DNA of 64,000 nt from JAOUEA01 sp963762075 (lineage in GTDB: Bacteria; Actinomycetota; UBA4738; HRBIN12). Below the pieces are notes generated by a model. That model made no database searches, was not told the origin of the DNA, and saw only the letters and a program-made list of their open reading frames with translations. The stretch is from NCBI GenBank assembly GCA_963762075.1, contig CAVXJC010000002.1, positions 372,001-436,000 on the forward strand. Direction: 5' to 3'. This document shows positions 59,029-64,000 of this stretch, piece by piece; positions within the stretch are counted from its first letter, which is position 1, and each line of letters starts with the position of its first letter. The position numbers were made by a program, and so were the translations under genes.

Positions 59029-59672
59029 CTGCGGCCTCCGCGCGGGCCCTGGCCGCGGCCCCGATCGCGCGAGGGCTGGTCGGAGTAGACCTCCTCGAGC
59101 GCGGCCGTGCGCGCGGCCTGCAGCCGCACCTCAGCCGCGGCCACGGCTTCGAGCATGGGCTTGGGCGCGACCTCGTGCACGTCGCGGCCGCGCAGCGCGG
59201 CGATCTGCTGGGGCCGGCGGAGCGACTGCAGCCCGGCCACCGCCGCCTTCACGATGTTGATCTGATTCGAGCTGCCGAGCGACTTGGACAAGATGTCCTT
59301 GATGCCTGCGGCCTCGACGAGGGCGCGGACGGGCCCGCCGGCGATGACACCGGTTCCGGGGGCTGCGGGCTTCAGCATGACCACCCCGGCGCCCGCCTCG
59401 CCCATGACCTCGTGCGGGATCGTGGTGCCCATCATGGGCACGTCGAACATGGCCTTTCGGGCCTCCTCGACACCCTTCGCGATCGCGGCGGGCACTTCCT
59501 TGGCCTTGCCGTACCCGAGCCCGACACGGCCCGCCCCGTCACCGACGACGACGAGCGCGGCGAACGAGAACCGCCGGCCGCCCTTGACGACCTTTGCGAC
59601 ACGGTTGATAGAGATCACCCGTTCTTCGAAGGGGCTTCGGTCTTGCTGGTTCGAGTCGTAACGCCTGCTCAT
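59025..59672 (-). CDS. rpsE: 30S ribosomal protein S5 (uS5)
   Basis: 215 residues from the ATG at 59672, 1 bp after the rplR stop. The dsRNA-binding fold is clear: RVISINRVAKVVKGGRRFSF, GYGKAKEVPAAIAKGVE and GGPVRALVEAAGI. A C-terminal extension of about 45 residues (DVHEVAPKPMLEAVAAAE then ARTAALEEVYSDQPSRDRG) ends in Arg/Gly-rich sequence. Confidence 0.96.
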   Translation of the reverse strand: MSRRYDSNQQDRSPFEERVISINRVAKVVKGGRRFSFAALVVVGDGAGRVGLGYGKAKEVPAAIAKGVEEARKAMFDVPMMGTTIPHEVMGEAGAGVVMLKPAAPGTGVIAGGPVRALVEAAGIKDILSKSLGSSNQINIVKAAVAGLQSLRRPQQIAALRGRDVHEVAPKPMLEAVAAAEVRLQAARTAALEEVYSDQPSRDRGRGQGPRGGRR

Positions 59673-59673
59673 G

Positions 59674-60021
59674 TCAGATCTGGAGTCCTCCCTCGCGCGC
59701 GCCGTCGGCGAGCGCAGCGACCCGGCCGTGGTACAGCCGGCCACCGCGATCGAAGACGGCGCGCTCGATGCCGGCGTCTCTCGCGCGGCTCGCCAGCAGT
59801 TCGCCGGCTGCCTTCGCACGCGCCGTCTTGTCGTCGCCCGAGACCTCGCGGTCGCTCACGTGGGCGAGCGTGCGGGCCGCGACATCGTCGATGAGCTGCG
59901 CGTAGATGAACTTGTTGGACCGGTACACCGCCAGACGGGGACGCGCACCATCGCCCGCGACCTTCTTGCGAACCCGGGTATGACGGCGCTCGCGCGCCGC
60001 TCGTCGCTCGTTCCTCGCCAT
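59674..60021 (-). CDS. rplR: 50S ribosomal protein L18 (uL18)
   Basis: 115 residues. KKVAGDGARPRLAVYRSNKFIYAQ appears in part as RPRLAVYRSNKFIYAQLIDD; RVAALADGAREGGLQI is the usual C-terminus. Binds 5S rRNA. Overlaps rplF by 1 bp. Confidence 0.97.
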   Translation of the reverse strand: MARNERRAARERRHTRVRKKVAGDGARPRLAVYRSNKFIYAQLIDDVAARTLAHVSDREVSGDDKTARAKAAGELLASRARDAGIERAVFDRGGRLYHGRVAALADGAREGGLQI

Positions 60022-60572
60022 CAGGCAGCACCTGTCTTCGCGGCCTTGCCGGCCTTCTTGCGCACGTACTCACCCTCGTACCGGATGCCCTTGCCCTTGT
60101 ACGGCTCGGGCTTGCGGATCTTCCGGATCTTGGCGGCGATCTCTCCGACCGCCTGCTTGTCGTTGCCCCGCACCACGATCTGGGTCGGGGCGGGAACCTC
60201 GAACTCGATGCCGTCAGGCACGGGCACCAGCACGGGGTGCGAGTAGCCGGCCTGCACCTCGATGTCCTTGCCCTTCATGGCTGCGCGATATCCGACACCG
60301 ACGATCTCGAGCTTCTTCTCGAACCCCTTCGTCACGCCCTCGACCATGTTGGCCAGGAGCGAACGGGTGAGTCCGTGCAGCCCACGGTTGAACCCTTGGT
60401 CATCGGGGCGTTCGACCCGCGCGACGCCATCGCCGACCGCGATCGACATGTTCGGGTGCATCGTCTGAGCGAGCTCGCCGAGCGGTCCCTTCACGGTGAC
60501 GAGGTTGCTCTCGCCCACGGTGACTTCGACCCCGTTCGGGATCTCGATGGGCTGCTTTCCGATCCGACTCAT
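60021..60572 (-). CDS. rplF: 50S ribosomal protein L6 (uL6)
   Basis: 183 residues. MSRIGKQPIEIPNGVEV opens it; LRSLLANMVEGVTKGFEKKLE-like LLANMVEGVTKGFEKKLEI and the C-terminal EPYKGKGIRYEGEYVRKKAG are conserved. Ends KTGAA. Confidence 0.97.
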   Translation of the reverse strand: MSRIGKQPIEIPNGVEVTVGESNLVTVKGPLGELAQTMHPNMSIAVGDGVARVERPDDQGFNRGLHGLTRSLLANMVEGVTKGFEKKLEIVGVGYRAAMKGKDIEVQAGYSHPVLVPVPDGIEFEVPAPTQIVVRGNDKQAVGEIAAKIRKIRKPEPYKGKGIRYEGEYVRKKAGKAAKTGAA

Positions 60573-60617
60573 CGTGTCCGTTCCTTCATCTCTTCTCGCG
60601 GGCTCCGCACCTGCCGT

Positions 60618-61043
60618 CTACCAGACGTGTGCCAGCACCTCGCCGCCGATGCCCTTGCGGGACGCTTCCTTGTCGGTCATGACGCCTTGGGACGTCGACA
60701 CGATCGCGATGCCGAGCCCGCCGAGCACTCGGGGCAGCTTGTAGCGCCCCGCGTACACCCGGCGGCCGGGCGTCGACACACGCTTGATGCCGCTGATCGT
60801 ACGCTGCCGCTGCTTGCTGTACTTCAGGCGCACGACGAAGGCTTGATGCACACCCTCACCGTCGCGCTCGAACCCTTCGATGTATCCCTCCGCTTCGAGG
60901 ATGCCGAGCACGGCTCCGTTGACCTTGGAGACGGGCACCGCGAGATCGTCCTTGAACGCCAGGTTGGCGTTGCGGATGCGCGTGAGCAGGTCGGCGACCG
61001 GGTCGTTCACGTTACTCGAGAACCGCCGTTGCTTGGTCACCAT
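60618..61043 (-). CDS. rpsH: 30S ribosomal protein S8 (uS8)
   Basis: 141 residues from the ATG at 61043, which overlaps the rpsN 3' end by 7 bp. NDPVADLLTRIRNANLA and the C-terminal VSTSQGVMTDKEASRKGIGG, EVLAHVW are conserved. Confidence 0.97.
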   Translation of the reverse strand: MVTKQRRFSSNVNDPVADLLTRIRNANLAFKDDLAVPVSKVNGAVLGILEAEGYIEGFERDGEGVHQAFVVRLKYSKQRQRTISGIKRVSTPGRRVYAGRYKLPRVLGGLGIAIVSTSQGVMTDKEASRKGIGGEVLAHVW

Positions 61044-61222
61044 GACGCCTTCGTCACCCCCGGAAGCTCGCCCGCGTGCGCCAGCTCGCGGAAGCAGATA
61101 CGGCAGAGCAGGAACCGCTTGTAGACGGCGCGGGCACGCCCGCACCGCTGGCAGCGCGTGTAGGCGCGCACGCGGAACTTCGGATGGCGCTGCTGCTTGT
61201 TCTTCAGTGCTTTCTTGGCCAT
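61037..61222 (-). CDS. rpsN: 30S ribosomal protein S14, zinc-binding type (uS14)
   Basis: 61 residues. AKKALKNKQQRHPKFRVR leads to RCQRCGRARAVYKRF and LLCRICFRELAH, giving the four zinc cysteines of the type Z protein. ATG at 61222. Confidence 0.97.
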   Translation of the reverse strand: MAKKALKNKQQRHPKFRVRAYTRCQRCGRARAVYKRFLLCRICFRELAHAGELPGVTKASW

Positions 61223-61233
61223 GTGTGTATCTC

Positions 61234-61812
61234 CTACCCTGCCTGTGCGACCTGCTCGAGCCCCGCGAACGGGAAGCCGAGCGCGGCCAGCAGGCTTCGT
61301 GCCTCGTCGTCGGTGGTCGCGGTCGTCACGATCGTGATGTCCATGCCTCTGACCTGCGCCACCTTGTCGTAGTCGATCTCCGGGAAGATCAGCTGCTCGG
61401 TCACGCCCATCGTGTAGTTGCCATGCCCGTCGAACGAGCGCGGTCCCATGCCCCGGAAGTCGCGGATACGCGGAAGAGCGAGCGATACCAGGCGGTCGTA
61501 GAACTCCCACATGCGGTTGCCGCGCAACGTGACCTTCGCGCCGATCGGCATACCTTCGCGCAGCTTGAAACCTGCGATCGACTTGCGGGCCTTGGTGACG
61601 ACGGGCTTCTGACCGGTGATGATCGTGAGGTCGTCGACCGCGGCGTCGAGCATGCGCGCGTCCTTGACGGCGTCGCCGATGCCCATGTTCACCACGATCT
61701 TGTCGAGGCGCGGCACCTGCATCACGTTCTCGAGGCCGAGCGTCGACTGCAGCTCCGGAACGATCTCGTCACGGAAGCGCTGTTTCAATCTCGGCGTGTA
61801 GTCGTCGCTCAT
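61234..61812 (-). CDS. rplE: 50S ribosomal protein L5 (uL5)
   Basis: 192 residues. VPRLDKIVVNMGIGDAVKD, KARKSIAGFKLREGMPIG and PRIRDFRGMGPRSFDGHGNY are conserved. Binds 5S rRNA. Ends GLEQVAQAG. Confidence 0.97.
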   Translation of the reverse strand: MSDDYTPRLKQRFRDEIVPELQSTLGLENVMQVPRLDKIVVNMGIGDAVKDARMLDAAVDDLTIITGQKPVVTKARKSIAGFKLREGMPIGAKVTLRGNRMWEFYDRLVSLALPRIRDFRGMGPRSFDGHGNYTMGVTEQLIFPEIDYDKVAQVRGMDITIVTTATTDDEARSLLAALGFPFAGLEQVAQAG

Positions 61813-62147
61813 AGCTCCGCCTCACACTTGCGACAGATGCGCACCTTGGTGCCGTCGTTCTCGATGCGGTGACCCACGCGCGTCGGTTTGCCGCAACTCG
61901 AGCAGACGGGCTGCACGTTGGAGATGTCGATGAACGTCTCCACGTCGATGATGCCGCCTTGCTGGATGGCCTGGCTCGACCCGCTCGCCCGGCCCGCCGC
62001 GCGCTGGTGCTTCTTCGCGAACGCCACACCGTCGACCATGACCCGGCCCTCGGTGGGCATCACGCGGACCACGCGGCCTTCCTTGCCGCGGTCCTTGCCC
62101 GCCATCACACGGACCGTGTCGTCTCTCCGGATGTCGACGCCTGGCAT
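61809..62147 (-). CDS. rplX: 50S ribosomal protein L24 (uL24), zinc-ligand form
   Basis: 112 residues. KOW region VMAGKDRGKEGRVVRVMPTEG near residue 15. The C-terminus shows two Cys pairs (VCSSCGKPTRVGHRI and VRICRKCEAEL), consistent with a bound zinc. ATG at 62147; 4-bp overlap with rplE. Confidence 0.97.
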   Translation of the reverse strand: MPGVDIRRDDTVRVMAGKDRGKEGRVVRVMPTEGRVMVDGVAFAKKHQRAAGRASGSSQAIQQGGIIDVETFIDISNVQPVCSSCGKPTRVGHRIENDGTKVRICRKCEAEL

Positions 62148-62150
62148 CTG

Positions 62151-62519
62151 TTACAGCACCTCCGGTGCGAGCGAGATGATCTTCATGAACCGCTTCTCGC
62201 GCAGCTCGCGCGCGACCGGCCCGAAGATGCGGGTGCCGCGCGGGTTCCTCTGATCGGTGATGATCACGACGGCGTTGTCGTCGAATCGGATGTACGACCC
62301 GTCGATCCGCCGGCGCTCCTTCGCGGTGCGCACGACGACCGCCTTGACGACCTCACCCTTCTTGACGCCGCCGCCGGGAAGCGCATCCTTCACGGTGCCG
62401 ACGATGACGTCGCCGACGCCGGCGTACCGACGGCCCGAGCCGCCCAGCACACGGATGCACAGGACCTCTTTGGCCCCCGTGTTGTCCGCGACCTTGCAGC
62501 GCGTTTCCTGCTGGATCAC
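62151..62519 (-). CDS. rplN: 50S ribosomal protein L14 (uL14)
   Basis: 122 residues. MIQQETRCKVADNTGAKEVL and GGSGRRYAGVGDVIVGTVKDA, then RNPRGTRIFGPVARELREKRF. An interface protein at the intersubunit bridge. ATG at 62519. Confidence 0.98.
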   Translation of the reverse strand: MIQQETRCKVADNTGAKEVLCIRVLGGSGRRYAGVGDVIVGTVKDALPGGGVKKGEVVKAVVVRTAKERRRIDGSYIRFDDNAVVIITDQRNPRGTRIFGPVARELREKRFMKIISLAPEVL

Positions 62520-62562
62520 CGCCGGCTCCTCGTTCCTCGTCTCGTCGTGTTCTCTCGAGGGC

Positions 62563-62850
62563 TCACTTCGCCCGTTCGACGATCTCGACCACGCGCCACC
62601 GCTTGCTCTTCGAGATCGGGCGCGTCTCCATCACCCGGACGGTGTCGCCCACGTGCACGTCGTTCTGCTCGTCGTGCGCGGCGAGCTTCGACGAGCGGCG
62701 CACGGTCTTGCGATACAACGGGTGCGTCACCTTGCGGTCGATGCGGACCAGCACGGTCTTGTCCATCTTGTCCGACACGACCACGCCGGTGCGGACCTTT
62801 CGGCGTCCGCGCTCTGCGGTCGTGACGATCGCGTTCTGCTCGTCGCTCAC
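62563..62850 (-). CDS. rpsQ: 30S ribosomal protein S17 (uS17)
   Basis: 95 residues. GRRKVRTGVVVSDKMDKTVLV, VTHPLYRKTVRRSSKL and GDTVRVMETRPISKSKRWRVV mark the OB-fold S17. ATG at 62850; 4-bp overlap with rpmC. Confidence 0.97.
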   Translation of the reverse strand: MSDEQNAIVTTAERGRRKVRTGVVVSDKMDKTVLVRIDRKVTHPLYRKTVRRSSKLAAHDEQNDVHVGDTVRVMETRPISKSKRWRVVEIVERAK

Positions 62851-63116
62851 TGCCCCTCCCCGGTCTCCGCGGCGTTGGCCGCGAGCTCTTGCGCCGCCGT
62901 CTCGGTCGCGCCGAGCTCGGCGTCGATCTCACGTTCGCGTAGCACGGTCGCGATGCGCGCGACGTCGCGGCGCACCTGCCTGATGCGCGTGGGGCTGTCG
63001 AGCTGGCCGGTCGCCTGCTGGAAGCGCAGGTTGAAGAGCTCTTCCTTGGCGTCGTCGACGCGCGACAACAGCTCGTCGTCGGGAAGCTCGCGCAGCTCTG
63101 CGGCCTTGCTGGGCAT
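62847..63116 (-). CDS. rpmC: 50S ribosomal protein L29 (uL29), with C-terminal tail
   Basis: 89 residues; the core is about 65. AAELRELPDDELLSRVDDAKE and LFNLRFQQATGQLDSPTRI are canonical. The last about 20 residues (GATETAAQELAANAAETGEGQ) are an acidic Ala-rich tail. Sits at the exit tunnel. Confidence 0.97.
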   Translation of the reverse strand: MPSKAAELRELPDDELLSRVDDAKEELFNLRFQQATGQLDSPTRIRQVRRDVARIATVLREREIDAELGATETAAQELAANAAETGEGQ

Positions 63117-63119
63117 CGT

Positions 63120-63533
63120 CTACTCCCCGTCCCTTGTGATGAACTTCGTCTTGATCGGAAGCTTGTGCTGCGCGCGCTTCATGGCCTCGCGAGCCAGCGA
63201 CTCGGGGACCCCGGCGAGCTCGAACATGACGCGTCCAGGCTTCACGACGGCAACCCAGCCCTCGGGATTGCCCTTGCCCGAGCCCATGCGGGTCTCGGCG
63301 GGCTTCTTGGTCACCGACTTGTCGGGGAAGATGTTGATCCACACCTTGCCGCCTCGGCGGATGTGGCGCGTGATCGCCACACGTGCCGACTCGATCTGAC
63401 GGTTCGTGATCCATGCCCCCTCGAGCGCCACCAAGCCGTAGTCGCCGAAGCTGACCTCGGTGCCCCCCTTGGCCATGCCGCGGCGATGGCCCCTGTGCAC
63501 CTTGCGGTGCTTGACCTTCTTCGGGGCGAGCAT
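63120..63533 (-). CDS. rplP: 50S ribosomal protein L16 (uL16)
   Basis: 137 residues from the ATG at 63533, whose T is shared with the rpsC stop. KVHRGHRRGMAKGGTEVSFG and GKVWINIFPDKSVTKKPAETRMG are typical. The length is normal. Confidence 0.98.
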   Translation of the reverse strand: MLAPKKVKHRKVHRGHRRGMAKGGTEVSFGDYGLVALEGAWITNRQIESARVAITRHIRRGGKVWINIFPDKSVTKKPAETRMGSGKGNPEGWVAVVKPGRVMFELAGVPESLAREAMKRAQHKLPIKTKFITRDGE

Positions 63534-64000
63534 CAGCTCTCGCTTCCTTCCGGTGGCGCGTTCGGAGTCGGTGCTCCGGCAATGGGCATGTCGGTGGTCG
63601 GTGCATCGCTCGCTTCCGGATCCGCAGGCTCGGGCGCGGAGGCGGCAGGCTCGGGTGCGGCCGGCGTGGCGGCAGGCTCGGGCGCGGCTGACGTGGCGGC
63701 AGGCTCGGGTGTGGCCGGGGTGGCGGCTGCCTGAGCCGAGCCACCTCGCGCGGCCGTGTCGACCTGCTGGGCCGACGCGTGTGCACGGGCGAGCGCCCGC
63801 TCGGTCTGCTGCTCGCGGTGCGGCACCTCGTCGCCGTGGTAGACCCAGACCTTCACCCCGACGACGCCGAACGTCGTCTTGGCCTCTGCGGTGCCGAAGT
63901 CGACCTTCGCGCGCAGGGTGTGCAGCGGTACGCGACCTTCGCGGTACCACTCTCGCCGCCCCATCTCCGATCCGCCGAGCCGGCCGCCGGTCGCCACGCG
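63533..64000 (-). CDS. rpsC: 30S ribosomal protein S3 (uS3), C-terminal part with long extension; 5' end outside window
   Basis: Partial: the reading frame is open at the right edge and continues upstream on the minus strand. The visible S3 core includes GGRLGGSEMGRREWYREGRVPL and KVWVYHGDEV, which give the C-terminal S3 domain. About 95 further residues follow, made of Ala/Pro/Glu-rich sequence (for example ATPATPEPA repeats). That is far beyond ordinary S3 (about 210-240 residues in total), so it is an added disordered tail. Confidence 0.95.
   Translation of the reverse strand, partial: RVATGGRLGGSEMGRREWYREGRVPLHTLRAKVDFGTAEAKTTFGVVGVKVWVYHGDEVPHREQQTERALARAHASAQQVDTAARGGSAQAAATPATPEPAATSAAPEPAATPAAPEPAASAPEPADPEASDAPTTDMPIAGAPTPNAPPEGSES
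63641..63721. repeat. Three tandem 27-bp repeats in the rpsC 3' extension
   Basis: Copies at 63641-63667, 63668-63694 and 63695-63721, each starting GGCGGCAGGCTCGGG. On the coding strand they give a nine-residue unit close to ATPAAPEPA. Copy number could vary between strains by slippage. Confidence 0.85.

Noticed and set aside
63641..63721. Possible CRISPR-like repeats
   Set aside because: The three copies are contiguous, with no spacers, and lie inside rpsC coding sequence.
1..64000. tRNA or rRNA genes, insertion sequences or prophage
   Set aside because: No cloverleaf, transposase or phage structural gene was seen by reading both strands; a dedicated scan would be needed to exclude short tRNAs completely.

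Overview
The window is high-GC bacterial chromosome with strongly actinobacterial gene order. The signs are: the S10/spc/alpha ribosomal block running into truA, rplM, rpsI, glmM, glmS, acpS, nnr, alr, the tsaE-tsaB-rimI-tsaD group and groES-groEL; a purH-purN-PerM-like-sucD-sucC block; a GuaB3-type IMP dehydrogenase beside guaA; a class E sortase; and many GTG starts with 4-bp stop/start overlaps. I read it as a deep-branching Actinomycetota, possibly a metagenome-derived contig, and cannot place it more finely. No rRNA, tRNA, CRISPR array, insertion sequence or prophage was found.

Layout. 1-3.7 kb is a decayed zone: a FtsX-type permease with many frameshifts, a deazaflavin-dependent reductase, and two vapC relics joined head to head. 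3.7-5 kb is a RES/Xre toxin-antitoxin module with repeat operators. 5-10.6 kb is a one-carbon/amine set on the minus strand (folD, MetF-like, amidohydrolase, trimethylamine-dehydrogenase-like flavoenzyme). 10.7-17.4 kb carries purH, purN, a PerM-like membrane protein, sucD, sucC and a stand-alone B12-binding protein. 17.5-22.2 kb is a plus-strand cluster: two alpha/beta-hydrolase-adenylate-cyclase fusions flanking a VOC protein, then a small membrane protein and a dimethylformamidase-like protein. 22.2-28.6 kb holds pcrA, sortase E, an Xre regulator, guaA and guaB3. 28.7-32.7 kb holds a GMC oxidoreductase, an adenylylsulfate kinase, a phosphodiesterase/alkaline-phosphatase-type enzyme and a small membrane protein. 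32.7-41.7 kb holds an amino-acid dehydrogenase, groEL-groES under a perfect CIRCE operator, two sugar-nucleotide epimerases, the t6A genes and a family 4 uracil-DNA glycosylase. 41.7-49.3 kb is cell-wall precursor and cofactor maintenance (alr, nnr, acpS, glmS, glmM). 49.5-64 kb is rtcB and the ribosomal/rpoA/secY/adk/map superoperon, all on the minus strand, entering the window within rpsC.

How the genes work together. The minus-strand superoperon couples translation, secretion and nucleotide/N-terminal processing with amino-sugar and D-alanine supply. purH/purN use 10-formyl-THF supplied by folD. The amine dehydrogenase-like enzyme, amidohydrolase and MetF-like protein beside folD suggest, by inference only, entry of methyl or formyl units into the folate pool.

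A caution. Frameshifts break several genes that should be essential or well conserved (sucC, pcrA twice, the phosphodiesterase three times). Each break can be repaired by a single-base change, so sequencing or assembly indels are the simplest explanation there. The 1-3.7 kb zone is much denser in shifts and may be real decay.
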